DNA of 64,000 nucleotides from Chamaelirium japonicum (GCA_947650365.1 CANTAL010000202.1:248001-312000), one strand, 5' to 3'; shown: positions 31,817-46,095, counted from the first letter of the stretch. Notes: generated from the letters alone by a model not told the origin. Numbers and translations are program-made.

Positions 31817-33013
31817 GTTATGCAATCGTCACGAATTACACTTGTACATCATTTCGTGAGAGTGGAATCACGTTTGACCATGTGTGGAATCCGGTTTGAC
31901 CAGGTGTTTCGAGACGTACGATGGGCCGGAAAAAGCATCGTAATTGCCAGCGATGGAGCTCGATCGCGAACCCGTGGTGATAGTCGAAACGATCGTTTAG
32001 GCAGGTGGGCCACGACCTGCCGAAAAGTGGCAAAAAAAAAGAGAGATGGTTTTTGTAAAATGGGTGCAACACGATGACTTCCCAGGAGCTCACCCGTCCT
32101 GGTACTACTCTCGTCCAAGAGGACACTTGACTACTGAATTAAATCAGGAAGGGAAAACCCTCATAACAAATTTAGGGCAGATTAAATGACGGTCTATGAC
32201 CATCCTATAATCTGCGACAGAGTTTTTAATTTAAAATGATTTAGTCAGTAATAAATGACGGTCTAGGACCGTCGTTTAATTAAAAACCCTTCGTTTAATA
32301 AAGGATGGTCTAAGACCTTTGTTTATTTATGTCCTATTTTTTTTTTTTTGGTGTAGCGGGACAAGGTATTTCGGGACGTTCGGTGGGCCGGAAAAAGAGC
32401 CTTCAGTGCGGGCAATGGAGCTCAATCGCGAACCTGTGGTGCTCGTCGAAACGATCGTTTAGGCAGGTGGGCCACGACCCACTGAAAAAGTGGCAAAAAA
32501 AAAAGATGGTTTCGTAAAATGGGTGCAACACGGGGACTCTCGCCCAAGCACGCTTAACTGCGGAGTTCGGATGGGATCCGGTGCTTTTGTGCTGGTATGA
32601 TAGCACCCGTTATGCATTTGTCACGAATTACACGTATCCATCACTTCGTGATTTGTAACAAATTTAGGGCAAATTAAATGACGGTCTAAGACCGTCCTAT
32701 AATCTGCGACCGAGTTTTTGATTTAAAAACACTTAGTTAATAATTTAAAAACATTTATTTTATAATAAACGACGGTCGGGGACCGTCGTTTATGAAAGGA
32801 CGGTCGAAGGCCGTAGTTTATTTATGTCCTATTTTCTTTGTTCGGTGTAGTGTGACCAGGTGTTTCAAGACGTCCGATGGGCCGGAAAAAGGGTCGTAAG
32901 TGCGGGAGATATAGCTCAATCGTGAACCCATGGTGATCGTCCAAACGATCGTTTAGGCAGGTGGGCCACGACCCACTGAAAAGTGGCAAAAAAAAAAGAT
33001 GGTTTTGTAAAAT

Positions 33014-33131
33014 GGGTGCAACACGAGGACTTCCCAGGAGGTCACCCATCCTAGTACTACTCTCGCCCAAGCACGCTTAACTGCGAAGTTCTGATGGGAT
33101 CCGGTGCTTAAGTGCTGGCATGATCGCACCC
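33014..33131 (-). rRNA. 5S rRNA, class A copy 17
   Basis: Full length; three differences: TGCGAAG, CTTAAGTG and GGCATGAT on the plus strand. The last two recur at 63221. Confidence 0.78.
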
Positions 33132-34297
33132 GTTATGCAATCGTCACGAATTACACTTGTACATCATTTCGTGAGAGTGGAATCACGTTTGACCATGTGT
33201 GGAATCCGGTTTGACCAGGTGTTTCGAGACGTACGATGGGCCGGAAAAAGCATCGTAAGTGCCAGCGATGGAGCTCGATCGCGAACCCGTGGTGCTAGTC
33301 GAAACGATCGTTTAGGCAGGTGGGCCACGACCTGCCGAAAAGTGGCAAAAAAAAAGAGAGAGATGGTTTTTGTAAAATGGGTGCAACACGATGACTTCCC
33401 AGGAGCTCACCCGTCCTGGTACTACTCTCGTCCAAGAGGACACTTGACTACTGAATTAAATCAGGAAGGGAAAACCCTCATAACAAATTTAGGGCAGATT
33501 AAATGACGGTCTATGACCATCCTATAATCTGCGACAGAGTTTTTAATTTAAAATGATTTAGTCAGTAATAAATGACGGTCGAGGACCGTCGTTTAATTAA
33601 AAACCCTTCGTTTAATAAAGGATGGTCTAAGACCTTTGTTTATTTATGTCCTATTTTTTTTGTTTTGGTGCAGCGGGACAAGGTGTTTCGGGACGTTCGG
33701 TGGGCCGGAAAAAGGGCCTTAAGTGCGGGCAATGGAGCTCAATCGCGAACCTGTGGTGCTCGTCGAAACGATCGTTTAGGCAGGTGGGCCACGACCCACT
33801 GAAAAAGTGGCAAAAAAAAAAAGATGGTTTCGTAAAATGGGTGCAACACGGGGACTCTCGCCCAAGCACGCTTAACTGCGGAGTTCGGATGGGATCCGGT
33901 GCTTTTGTGCTGGTATGATAGCACCCGTTATGCATTTGTCACGAATTACACGTATCCATCACTTCGTGATTTGTAACAAATTTAGGGCAAATTAAATGAC
34001 GGTCTAAGACCATCCTATAATCTGCGACCGAGTTTTTGATTTAAAAACACTTAGTTAATAATTTAAAAACATTTATTTTATAATAAACGACGGTCGGGGA
34101 CCGTCGTTTATGAAAGGACGGTCGAAGGCCGTAGTTTATTTATGTCCTATTTTCTTTGTTCGGTGTAGTGTGACCAGGTGTTTCAAGACGTCCGATGGGC
34201 CGGAAAAAGGGTCGTAAGTGCGGGAGATATAGCTCAATCGTGAACCCATGGTGATCGTCCAAACGATCGTTTAGGCAGGTGGGCCACGACCCATCCG

Positions 34298-34350
34298 AAC
34301 TGCGGAGTTCGGATGGGATCCGGTGCTTTTGTGCTGGTATGATAGCACCC
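34298..34350 (-). pseudogene. Class C 5S remnant at a foldback junction
   Basis: Only the 5' ~53 bp of a class C gene remain. The gene body is joined to a leader (GGGCCACGACCC) through a 12-bp perfect inverted repeat, CCCATCCGAACT and AGTTCGGATGGG, separated by GCGG. Confidence 0.85.
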
Positions 34351-34755
34351 GTTATGCATTTGTCACGAATTACACGTATCCATCACTTCGTGATTTGTAA
34401 CAAATTTAGGGCAAATTAAATGACGGTCTAAGACCATCCTATAATCTGCGACCGAGTTTTTGATTTAAAAACACTTAGTTAATAATTTAAAAACATTTAT
34501 TTTATAATAAACGACGGTCGGGGACCGTCGTTTATGAAAGGACGGTCGAAGGCCGTAGTTTATTTATGTCCTATTTTCTTTGTTCGGTGTAGTGTGACCA
34601 GGTGTTTCAAGACGTCCGATGGGCCGGAAAAAGGGTCGTAAGTGCGGGAGATATAGCTCAATCGTGAACCCATGGTGATCGTCCAAACGATCGTTTAGGC
34701 AGGTGGGCCATGACCCACTGAAAAGTGGCAAAAAAAAAAGATGGTTTTGTAAAAC

Positions 34756-34873
34756 GGGTGCAACACGAGGACTTCCCAGGAGGTCACCCATCCTAGTACT
34801 ACTCTCGCCCAAGCACGCTTAACTGCGGAGTTCTAATGGGATCCGGTGCTTAAGTGCTGGTATGATCGCACCC
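34756..34873 (-). rRNA. 5S rRNA, class A copy 18
   Basis: Full length; two differences (CTAATGGG and CTTAAGTG on the plus strand). Confidence 0.8.
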
Positions 34874-36074
34874 GTTATGCAATCGTCACGAATTACACTT
34901 GTACATCATTTCGTGAGAGTGGAATCACGTTTGACCATGTGTGGAATCCGGTTTGACCAGGTGTTTCGAGACGTACGATGGGCCGGAAAAAGCATCGTAA
35001 GTGCCAGCGATGGAGCTCGATCGCGAACCCGTGGTGCTAGTCGAAACGATCGTTTAGGCAGGTGGGCCACGACCTGCCGAAAAGTGGCAAAAAAAAAGAG
35101 AGAGATGGTTTTTGTAAAATGGGTGCAACACGATGACTTCCCAGGAGCTCACCCGTCCTGGTACTACTCTCGTCCAAGAGGACACTTGACTACTGAATTA
35201 AATCAGGAAGGGAAAACCCTCATAACAAATTTAGGGCAGATTAAATGACGGTCTATGACCATCCTATAATCTGCGACAGAGTTTTTAATTTAAAATGATT
35301 TAGTCAGTAATTAATGACGGTCGAGGACCGTCGTTTAATTAAAAACCCTTCGTTTAATAAAGGATGGTCTAAGACCTTTGTTTATTTATGTCCTATTTTT
35401 TTTGTTTTGGTGCAGCGGGACAAGGTGTTTCGGGACGTTCGGTGGGCCGGAAAAAGGGCCTTAAGTGCGGGCAATGGAGCTCAATCGCGAACCTGTGGTG
35501 CTCGTCGAAACGATCGTTTAGGCAGGTGGGCCACGACCCACTGAAAAAGTGGCAAAAAAAAAAAGATGGTTTCGTAAAATGGGTGCAACACGGGGACTCT
35601 CGCCCAAGCACGCTTAACTGCGGAGTTCGGATGGGATCCGGTGCTTTTGTGCTGGTATGATAGCACCCGTTATGCATTTGTCACGAATTACACGTATCCA
35701 TCACTTCGTGATTTGTAACAAATTTAGGGCAAATTAAATGACGGTCTAAGACCGTCCTATAATCTGCGACCGAGTTTTTGATTTAAAAACACTTAGTTAA
35801 TAATTTAAAAACATTTATTTTATAATAAACGACGGTCGGGGACCGTCGTTTATTAAAGGACGGTCGAAGGCCGTAGTTTATTTATGTCCTATTTTCTTTG
35901 TTTGGTGTAGTGTGACCAGGTGTTTCGAGACGTCCGATGGGCCGAAAAAAGGGTCGTAAGTGCGGGAGATATAGCTCAATCGTGAACCCATGGTGATCGT
36001 CCAAACGATCGTTTAGGCAGGTGGGCCACGACCCACTGAAAAGTGGCAAAAAAAAAAAGATGGTTTTGTAAAAC

Positions 36075-36192
36075 GGGTGCAACACGAGGACTTCCCAGGA
36101 GGTCACCCATCCTAGTACTACTCTCGCCCAAGCACGCTTAACTGCGAAGTTCTGATGGGATCCGGTGCTTTAGTGCTGGTATGATCGCACCC
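36075..36192 (-). rRNA. 5S rRNA, class A copy 19
   Basis: Full length; one difference (TGCGAAG for TGCGGAG on the plus strand), shared by several copies in block 2. Confidence 0.84.
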
Positions 36193-37392
36193 GTTATGCA
36201 ATCGTCACGAATTACACTTGTACATCATTTCGTGAGAGTGGAATCACGTTTGACCATGTGTGGAATCCGGTTTGACTAGGTGTTTCGAGACGTACGATGG
36301 GCCGGAAAAAGCATCGTAAGTGCCAGCGATGGAGCTCGATCGCGAACCCGTGGTGCTAGTCGAAACGATCGTTTAGGCAGGTGGGCCACGACCTGCCGAA
36401 AAGTGGCAAAAAAAAAGAGAGATGGTTTTTGTAAAGTGGGTGCAACACGATGACTTCCCAGGAGCTCACCCGTCCTGGTACTACTCTCGTCCAAGAGGAC
36501 ACTTGACTACTGAATTAAATCAGGAAGGGAAAACCCTCATAACAAATTTAGGGCAGATTAAATGACGGTCTATGACCATCCTATAATCTGCGACAGAGTT
36601 TTTAATTTAAAATGATTTAGTCAGTAATAAATGACGGTCGAGGACCGTCGTTTAATTAAAAACCCTTCGTTTAATAAAGGATGGTCTAAGACCTTTGTTT
36701 ATTTATGTCCTATTTTTTTTGTTTTGGTGCAGCGGGACAAGGTGTTTCGGGACGTTCGGTGGGCCGGAAAAAGGGCCTTAAGTGCGGGCAATGGAGCTCA
36801 ATCGCGAACCTGTGGTGCTCGTCGAAACGATCGTTTAGGCAGGTGGGCCACGACCCACTGAAAAAGTGGCAAAAAAAAAAAGATGGTTTCGTAAAATGGG
36901 TGCAACACGGGGACTCTCGCCCAAGCACGCTTAACTGCGGAGTTCGGATGGGATCCGGTGCTTTTGTGCTGGTATGATAGCACCCGTTATGCATTTGTCA
37001 CGAATTACACGTATCCATCACTTCGTGATTTGTAACAAATTTAGGGCAAATTAAATGACGGTCTAAGACCGTCCTATAATCTGCGACCGAGTTTTTGATT
37101 TAAAAACACTTAGTTAATAATTTAAAAACATTTATTTTATAATAAACGACGGTCGGGGACCGTCGTTTATTAAAGGACGGTCGAAGGCCGTAGTTTATTT
37201 ATGTCCTATTTTCTTTGTTTGGTGTAGTGTGACCAGGTGTTTCGAGACGTCCGATGGGCCGAAAAAAGGGTCGTAAGTGCGGGAGATATAGCTCAATCGT
37301 GAACCCATGGTGATCGTCCAAACGATCGTTTAGGCAGGTGGGCCACGACCCACTGAAAAGTGGCAAAAAAAAAAAAGATGGTTTTGTAAAAC

Positions 37393-37510
37393 GGGTGCAA
37401 CACGAGGACTTCCCAGGAGGTCACCCATCCTAGTACTACTCTCGCCCAAGCACGCTTAACTGCGAAGTTCTGATGGGATCCGGTGCTATAGTGCTGGTAT
37501 GATCGCACCC
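37393..37510 (-). rRNA. 5S rRNA, class A copy 20
   Basis: Full length; two differences (TGCGAAG and GCTATAGTG on the plus strand). Confidence 0.8.
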
Positions 37511-38709
37511 GTTATGCAATCGTCACGAATTACACTTGTACATCATTTCGTGAGAGTGGAATCACGTTTGACCATGTGTGGAATCCGGTTTGACCAGGTG
37601 TTTCGAGACGTACGATGGGCCGGAAAAAGCATCGTAAGTGCCAGCGATGGAGCTCGATCGCGAACCCGTGGTGCTAGTCGAAACGATCGTTTAGGCAGGT
37701 GGGCCACGACCTGCCGAAAAGTGGCAAAAAAAAAGAGAGATGGTTTTTGTAAAATGGGTGCAACACGATGACTTCCCAGGAGCTCACCCGTCCTGGTACT
37801 ACTCTCGTCCAAGAGGACACTTGACTACTGAATTAAATCAGGAAGGGAAAACCCTCATAACAAATTTAGGGCAGATTAAATGACGGTCTATGACCATCCT
37901 ATAATCTGCGACGGAGTTTTTAATTTAAAATGATTTAGTCAGTAATAAATGACGGTCGAGGACTGTCGTTTAATTAAAAACCCTTCGTTTAATAAAGGAT
38001 GGTCTAAGACCTTTGTTTATTTATGTCCTATTTTTTTTGTTTTGGTGTAGCGGGACAAGGTGTTTCGGGACGTTCGGTGGGCCGGAAAAAGGGCCTTAAG
38101 TGCGGGCAATGGAGCTCAATTGCGAACCTGTGGTGCTCGTCGAAACGATCGTTTAGGCAGGTGGGCCACGACCCACTAAAAAAGTGGCAAAAAAAAAAAG
38201 ATTGTTTCGTAAAATGGGTGCAACACGGGGACTCTCGCCCAAGCACGCTTAACTGCGGAGTTCGGATGGGATCCGGTGCTTTTGTGCTGGTATGATAGCA
38301 CCCGTTATGCATTTGTCACGAATTACACGTATCCATCACTTCGTGATTTGTAACAAATTTAGGGCAAATTAAATGACGGTCTAAGACCGTCCTATAATCT
38401 GCGACCGAGTTTTTGATTTAAAAACACTTAGTTAATAATTTAAAAACATTTATTTTATAATAAACGACGGTCGGGGACCGTCGTTTATGAAAGGACGGTC
38501 GAAGGCCGTAGTTTATTTATGTCCTATTTTCTTTGTTCGGTGTAGTGTGACCAGGTGTTTCGAGACGTCCGATGGGCCGGAAAAAGGGCCTTAAGTGCGG
38601 GCAATGGAGCTCAATCGCGAACCTGTGGTGCTCGTCGAAACGATCGTTTAGGCAGGTGGGCCACGACCCACTGAAAAGTGGCAAAAAAAAAAAGATGGTT
38701 TTGTAAAAC

Positions 38710-38827
38710 GGGTGCAACACGAGGACTTCCCAGGAGATCACCCATCCTAGTACTACTCTCGCCCAAGCACGCTTAATTGCGGAGTTCTGATGGGATCTGA
38801 TGCTTTAGTGCTGGTATGATCGCACCC
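38710..38827 (-). rRNA. 5S rRNA, class A copy 21
   Basis: Full length; four differences (GGAGATCACCC, TTAATTGC and GATCTGATGC on the plus strand), all shared with the copy at 50676. Its leader is class C in type (GGGCCTTAAGTGCGGGC), a gene-conversion or crossover patch. Confidence 0.75.
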
Positions 38828-40027
38828 GTTATGCAATCGTCACGAATTACACTTGTACATCATTTCGTGAGAGTGGAATCACGTTTGACCATGTGTGGAA
38901 TCCGGTTTGACCAGGTGTTTCGAGACGTACGATGGGCCGGAAAAAGCATCGTAAGTGCCAGCGATGGAGCTCGATCGCGAACCCGTGGTGCTAGTCGGAA
39001 CGATCGTTTAGGCAGGTGGGCCACGACCTGCCGAAAAGTGGCAAAAAAAAAGAGAGAGATGGTTTTTGTAAAATGGGTGCAACACGATGACTTCCCAAAA
39101 GCTCACTCGTCCTGGTACTACTCTCGTCCAAGAGGACACTTGACTACTGAATTAAATCAGGAAGGGAAAACCCTCATAACAAATTTAGGGCAGATTAAAT
39201 GACGGTCTATGACCATCCTATAATCTGCGACAGAGTTTTTAATTTAAAATGATTTAGTCAGTAATAAATGACGGTAGAGGACCGTCGTTTAATTAAAAAC
39301 CCTTCGTTTAATAAAGGATGGTCTAAGACCTTTGTTTATTTATGTTCTAGTTTTTTTGTTTTGGTGCAGCGGGACAAGGTGTTTCGGGACGTTCGGTGGG
39401 CCGGAAAAAGGGCCTTAAGTGCGGGCAATAGAGCTCAATCGCGAACCTGTGGTGCTCGTCGAAACGATCGTTTAGGCAGGTGGGCCACGACCCACTGAAA
39501 AAGTGGCAAAAAAAAAAAGATAGTTTCGTAAAATGGGTGCAACACGGGGACTCTCGCCCAAGCACGCTTAACTGCGGAGTTCGGATGGGATCCGGTGCTT
39601 TTGTGCTGGTATGATAGCACCCGTTATGCATTTGTCACGAATTACACGTATCCATCACTTGGTGATTTGTAACAAATTTAGGGCAAATTAAATGACGGTC
39701 TAAGACCGTCCTATAATCTGCGACCGAGTTTTTGATTTAAAAACACTTAGTTAATAATTTAAAAACATTTATTTTATAATAAACGACGGTCGGGGACCGT
39801 CGTTTATTAAAGGACGGTCGAAGGCCGTAGTTTATTTATGTCCTATTTTCTTTGTTCGGTGTAGTGTGACCAGGTGTTTCGAGACGTCCGATGGGCCGAA
39901 AAAAGGGTCGTAAGTGCGGGAGATATAGCTCAATCGTGAACCCATGGTGATCGTCCAAACGATCGTTTAGGCAGGTGGGCCACGACCCACTGAAAAGTGG
40001 CAAAAAAAAAAGATGGTTTTGTAAAAC

Positions 40028-40145
40028 GGGTGCAACACGAGGACTTCCCAGGAGGTCACCCATCCTAGTACTACTCTCGCCCAAGCACGCTTAACTGCAG
40101 AGTTCTGATGGGATCCGGTGCTTTAGTGCTGGTATGATCGCAGCC
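40028..40145 (-). rRNA. 5S rRNA, class A copy 22
   Basis: Full length; TGCAGAG, and CGCAGCC at the transcript 5' end differ from consensus. Confidence 0.8.
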
Positions 40146-41346
40146 GTTATGGAATCGTCACGAATTACAGTTGTACATCATTTCGTGAGAGTGGAATCAC
40201 GTTTGACCATGTGTGGAATCCGGTTTGACCAGGTGTTTCGAGACGTACGATGGGCCGGAAAAAGCATCGTAAGTGCCAGCGATGGAGCTCGATCGCGAAC
40301 CCGTGGTGCTAGTCGAAACGATCGTTTAGGCAGGTGGGCCACGACCTGCCGAAAAGTGGCAAAAAAAAAGAGAGAGATGGTTTTTGTAAAATGGGTGCAA
40401 CACGATGACTTCCCAGGAGCTCACCCGTCCTGGTACTACTCTCGTCCAAGAGGACACTTGACTACTGAATTAAATCAGGAAGGGAAAACCCTCATAACAA
40501 ATTTAGGGAAGATTAAATGACGGTCTATGACCATCCTATAATCTGCGACAGAGTTTTTAATTTAAAATGATTTAGTCAGTAATAAATGTCGGTCGAGGAC
40601 CGTCGTTTAATTAAAAACCCTTCTTTTAATAAAGGATGGTCTAAGACCTTTGTTTATTTATGTCCTATTTTTTTTTGTTTTGGTGTAGCGGGACAAGGTG
40701 TTTCGGGACGTTCGGTGGGCCGGAAAAAGGGCCTTAAGTGCGGGCAATGGAGCTCAATCGCGAACCTGTGGTGCTCGTCGAAACGATCGTTTAGGCAGGT
40801 GGGCCACGACCCACTGAAAAAGTGGCAAAAAAAAAAAGATGGTTTCGTAAAATGGGTGCAACACGGGGACTCTCGCCCAAGCACGCTTAACTGCGGAGTT
40901 CGGATGGGATCCGGTGCTTTTGTGCTGGTATGATAGCACCCGTTATGCATTTGTCACGAATTACACGTATCCATCACTTCGTGATTTGTAACAAATTTAG
41001 GGCAAATTAAATGACGGTCTAAGACCGTCCTATAATCTGCGACCGAGTTTTTGATTTAAAAACACTTAGTTAATAATTTAAAAACATTTATTTTATAATA
41101 AACGACGGTCGGGGACCGTCGTTTATTAAAGGACGGTCGAAGGCCGCAGTTTATTTATGTCCTATTTTCTTTGTTCGGTGTAGTGTGACCAGGTGGTTCG
41201 AGACGTCCGATGGGCCGGAAAAAGGGACGTAAGTGCGGGAGATATAGCTCAATCGTGAACCCATGGTGATCGTCCAAACGATCGTTTAGGCAGGTGGGCC
41301 ACGACCCACTGAAAAGTGGCAAAAAAAAAAGATGGTTTTGTAAAAC

Positions 41347-41464
41347 GGGTGCAACACGAGGACTTCCCAAGAGGTCACCCATCCTAGTACTACTCTCGCC
41401 CAAGCACGCTTAACTGCGGAGTTCTGATGGGATCCGGTGCTTTAGTGCTGGTATGATCACACCC
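41347..41464 (-). rRNA. 5S rRNA, class A copy 23
   Basis: Full length; CCAAGAGG and GATCACACC differ. The same pair occurs in the copy at 48613. Confidence 0.8.
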
Positions 41465-42662
41465 GTTATGCAATCGTCACGAATTACACTTGTACATCAT
41501 TTCGTGAGAGTGGAATCACGTTTCACCATGTGTGGAATCCGGTTTGACCAGGTGTTTCGAGACGTACGATGGGCCGGAAAAAGCATTGTAAGTGCCAGCG
41601 ATGGAGCTCGATCGCGAACCCGTGGTGCTAGTCGGAACGATCGTTTAGGCAGGTGGGCCACGACCTGCCGAAATGTGGCAAAAAAAAAGAGAGATGGTTT
41701 TTGTAAAATGGGTGCAACACGATGACTTCCCAGGAGCTCACCCGTCCTGGTACTACTCTCGTCCAAGAGGACACTTGACTACTGAATTAAATCAGGAAGG
41801 GAAAACCCTCATAACAAATTTAGGGCAGATTAAATGACGGTCTATGACCATCCTATAATCTGCGACAGAGTTTTTAATTTAAAATGATTTAGTCAGTAAT
41901 AAATGACGGTCGAGGACCGTCGTTTAATTAAAAACCCTTCGTTTAATAAAGGATGGTCTAAGACCTTTATTTATTTATGTCCTATTTTTTTTGTTTTGGT
42001 GCAGCGGGACAAGGTGTTTCGGGACGTTCGGTGGGCCGGAAAAAGGGCCTTAAGTGCGGGCAATGGAGCTCAATCGCGAACCTGTGGTGCTCGTCGAAAC
42101 GATCGTTTAGGCAGGTGGGCCACGACCCACTGAAAAAGTGGCAAAAAAAAAAGATGGTTTCGTAAAATGGGTGCAACACGGGGACTCTCGCCCAAGCACG
42201 CTTAACTGCGGAGTTCGGATGGGATCCGGTGCTTTTGTGCTGGTATGATAGCACCCGTTATGCATTTGTCACGAATTACACGTATCCATCACTTCGTGAT
42301 TTGTAACAAATTTAGGGCAAATTAAATGACGGTCTATGACCGTCCTATAATCTGCGACCGAGTTTTTGATTTAAAAACACTTAGTTAATAATTTAAAAAC
42401 ATTTATTTTATAATAAACGACGGTCGGGGACCGTCGTTTATTAAAGGACGGTCGAAGGCCGTAGTTTATTTATGTCCTATTTTCTCTGTTCGGTGTAGTG
42501 TGACCAGGTGTTTCGAGACGTCCGATGGGCCGAAAAAAGGGTCGTAAGTGCGGGAGATATAGCTCAATCGTGAACCCATGGTGATCGTCCAAACGATCGT
42601 TTAGGCAGGTGGGCCACGACCCACTGAAAAGTGGCAAAAAAAAAAAGATGGTTTTGTATAAC

Positions 42663-42690
42663 GGGTGCAACACGAGGACTTCCCAGGAGA
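42663..42690 (-). pseudogene. Class A 5S remnant, 3' 28 bp only
   Basis: GGGTGCAACACG...CCAGGAGA fused to TATAGCTCAAGATCGTTTA, which jumps back into the CACTA-like module. The identical double junction is seen at 49550-49577. Confidence 0.85.
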
Positions 42691-42966
42691 TATAGCTCAA
42701 GATCGTTTATTTTATAATAAACGACGGTCGGGGACCGTCGTTTATTAAAGGACGGTCGAAGGCCGTAGTTTATTTATGTCCTATTTTCTCTGTTCGGTGT
42801 AGTGTGACCAGGTGTTTCGAGACGTCCGATGGGCCGGAAAAAGGGTCGTAAGTGCAGGAGATATAGCTCAATCGTGAACCCATGGTGATTGTCCAAACGA
42901 TCGTTTAGGCAGGTGGGCCACGACCCACTGAAAAGTGGCAAAAAAAAAAAGATGGTTTTGTAAAAC

Positions 42967-43084
42967 GGGTGCAACACGAGGACTTCCCAGGAGGTCACCC
43001 ATCCTAGTACTACTCTCGCCCAAGCACGCTTCACTGCAGAGTTCTGATGGGATCCGATGCTTTAGTGCTGGTATGATCGCACCC
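42967..43084 (-). rRNA. 5S rRNA, class A copy 24
   Basis: Full length; three differences (CTTCACTGCAGAG and CCGATGC on the plus strand). Confidence 0.77.
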
Positions 43085-44283
43085 GTTATGCAATCGTCAC
43101 GAATTACACTTGTACATCATTTCGTGAGAGTTGAATCACGTTTGACCATGTGTGGAATCCGGTTTGACCAGGTGTTTCGAGACGTACGATGGGCCGGAAA
43201 AAGCATCGTAAGTGCCAGCTATGGAGCTCGATCACGAACCCGTGGTGCTAGTCGGAACGATCGTTTAGGCAGGTGGGCCACGACCTGCCGAAAAGTGGCA
43301 AAAAAAAAGAGAGATGGTTTTTGTAAAATGGGTGCAACACGATGACTTCCCTAGAGCTCACCCGTCCTGGTACTACTCTCGTCCAAGAGGACACTTGACT
43401 ACTGAATTAAATCAGGAAGGGAAAACCCTCATAACAAATTTAGGGCAGATTAAATGACGGTCTATGACCATCCTATAATCTGCGACAGAGTTTTTAATTT
43501 AAAATGATTTAGTCAGTAATAAATGACGGTCGAGGACCGTCGTTTAATTAAAAACCCTTCGTTTAATAAAGGATGGTCTAAGACCTTTGTTTATTTATGT
43601 CCTATTTTTTTTGTTTTGGTGCAGCGGGACAAGGTGTTTCGGGACGTTCGTTGGGCCGGAAAAAGGGCCTTAAGTGCGGGCAATGGAGCTCAATCGCGAA
43701 CCTGTGGTGCTCGTCGAAACGATCGTTTAGGCAGGTGGGCCACGACCCACTGAAAAAGTGGCAAAAAAAAAAAGATGGTTTCGTAAAATGGGTGCAACAC
43801 GGGGACTCTCGCCCAAGCACGCTTAACTGCGGAGTTCGGATGGGATCCGGTGCTTTTGTGCTGGTATGATAGCACCCGTTATGCATTTGTCATGAATTAC
43901 ACGTATCCATCACTTCGTGATTTGTAACAAATTTAGGGCAAATTAAATGACGGTCTAAGACCGTCCTATAATCTGCGACGGAGTTTTTGATTTAAAAACA
44001 CTTAGTTAATAATTTAAAAACATTTATTTTATAATAAACGACGGTCGGGGACCGTCGTTTATTAAAGGACGGTCGAAGGCCGTAGTTTATTTATGTCCTA
44101 TTTTCTTTGTTCGGTGTAGTGTGACCAGGTGTTTCGAGACGTCCGATGGGCCGAAAAAAGGGTCGTAAGTGCGGGAGATATAGCTCAATCGTGAACCCAT
44201 GGTGATCGTCCAAACGATCGTTTAGGCAGGTGGGCCACGACCCACTGAAAAGTGGCAAAAAAAAAACGATGGTTTTGTAAAAC

Positions 44284-44401
44284 GGGTGCAACACGAGGAC
44301 TTCCCAGGAGGTCACCCATTCTAGTACTACTCTCGCCCAAGCACGCTTAACTGCGAAGTTCTGATGGGATCCGGTGCTTTAGTGCTGGTATGATCACACC
44401 C
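44284..44401 (-). rRNA. 5S rRNA, class A copy 25
   Basis: Full length; three differences (CCATTCTAG in the box C side, TGCGAAG and GATCACACC on the plus strand). Confidence 0.77.
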
Positions 44402-45987
44402 GTTATGCAATCGTCACGAATTACACTTGTACATCATTTCGTGAGAGTGGAATCACGTTTGACCATGTGTGGAATCCGGTTTGACTAGGTGTTTCGAGAC
44501 GTACGATGGACCGGAAAAAGCATCGTAAGTGCCAGCGATGGAGCTCGATCGCGAACCCGTGGTGCTAGTCGAAACGATCGTTTAGGCAGGTGGGCCACGA
44601 CCTGCCGAAAAGTGGCAAAAAAAAAGAGAGATGGTTTTTGTAAAATGGGTGCAACACGATGACTTCCCAGGAGCTCACCCGTCCTGGTACTACTCTCGTC
44701 CAAGAGGACACTTGACTACTGAATTAAATCAGGAAGGGAAAACCCTCATAACAAATTTAGGGCAGATTAAATGACGGTCTATGACCATCCTATAATCTGC
44801 GACGGAGTTTTTAATTTAAAATGATTTAGTCAGTAATAAATGACGGTCGAGGACCGTCGTTTAATTAAAAACCCTTCGTTTAATAAAGGATGGTCTAAGA
44901 CCTTTGTTTATTTATGTCCTATTTTTTTTGTTTTGGTGTAGCGGGAAAAGGTGTTTCGGGACGTTCGGTGGGCCGGAAAAAGGGCCTTAAGTGCGGGCAA
45001 TGGAGCTCAATTGCGAACCTGTGGTGCTCGTCGAAACGATCGTTTAGGCAGGTGGGCCACGACCCACTGAAAAAGTGGCAAAAAAAAAAAGATGGTTTCG
45101 TAAAATGGGTGCAACACGGGGACTCTCGCCCAAGCACGCTTAACTGCGGAGTTCGGATGGGATCCGGTGCTTTTGTGCTGGTATGATAGCACCCGTTATG
45201 CATTTGTCACGAATTACATGTATCCATCACTTCGTGATTTGTAACAAATTTAGGGCAAATTAAATGACGGTCTAAGACCGTCCTATAATCTGCGACCGAG
45301 TTTTTGATTTAAAAACACTTAGTTAATAATTTAAAAACATTTATTTTATAATAAACGACGGTCGGGGACCGTCGTTTATGAAAGGACGGTCGAAGGCCGT
45401 AGTTTATTTATGTCCTATTTTCTTTGTTCGGTGTAGTGTGACCAGGTGTTTCGAGACGTCCGATGGGCCGGAAAAAGGGCCTTAAGTGCGGGCAATGGAG
45501 CTCAATCGCGAACCTGTGGTGCTCGTCGAAACGATCGTTTAGGCAGGTGGGCCACGACCCACTGAAAAAGTGGCAAAAAAAAAAAGATGGTTTCGTAAAA
45601 TGGGTGCACCACGGGGACTCTCGCCCAAGCACGCTTAACTGCGGAGTTCGGATGGGATCCGGTGCTTTTGTGCTGGTATGATAGCACCCGTTATGCATTT
45701 GTCACGAATTACACGTATCCATCACTTCGTGATTTGTAACAAATTTAGGGCAAATTAAATGACGGTCTAAGACCGTCCTATAATCTGCGACCGAGTTTTT
45801 GATTTAAAAACACTTAGTTAATAATTTAAAAACATTTATTTTATAATAAACGACGGTCGGGGACCGTCGTTTATTAAAGGACGGTCGAAGGCCGTAGTTT
45901 ATTTATGTCCTATTTTCTTTGTTCGGTGTAGTGTGACCAGGTGTTTCGAGACGTCCGATGGGCCGGAAAAAGGGTCGTAAGTGCGGG

Positions 45988-46095
45988 CGAGGACTTCCCA
46001 GGAGGTCACCCATCCTAGTACTACTCTCGCCCAAGCACGCTTAACTGCGGAGTTCTGATGGGATCTGATGCTTTAGTGCTGGTATGATCGCACCC
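45988..46095 (-). pseudogene. 5S rRNA, class A copy 26, 3' end and terminator deleted
   Basis: About 108 bp. The 3' terminal ~10 bp and the whole T-run region are lost by a deletion that joins GTGCGGG of the leader to CGAGGACTTCCC. GATCTGATGC also differs. Without its T-run it would lack normal Pol III termination. Confidence 0.82.
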
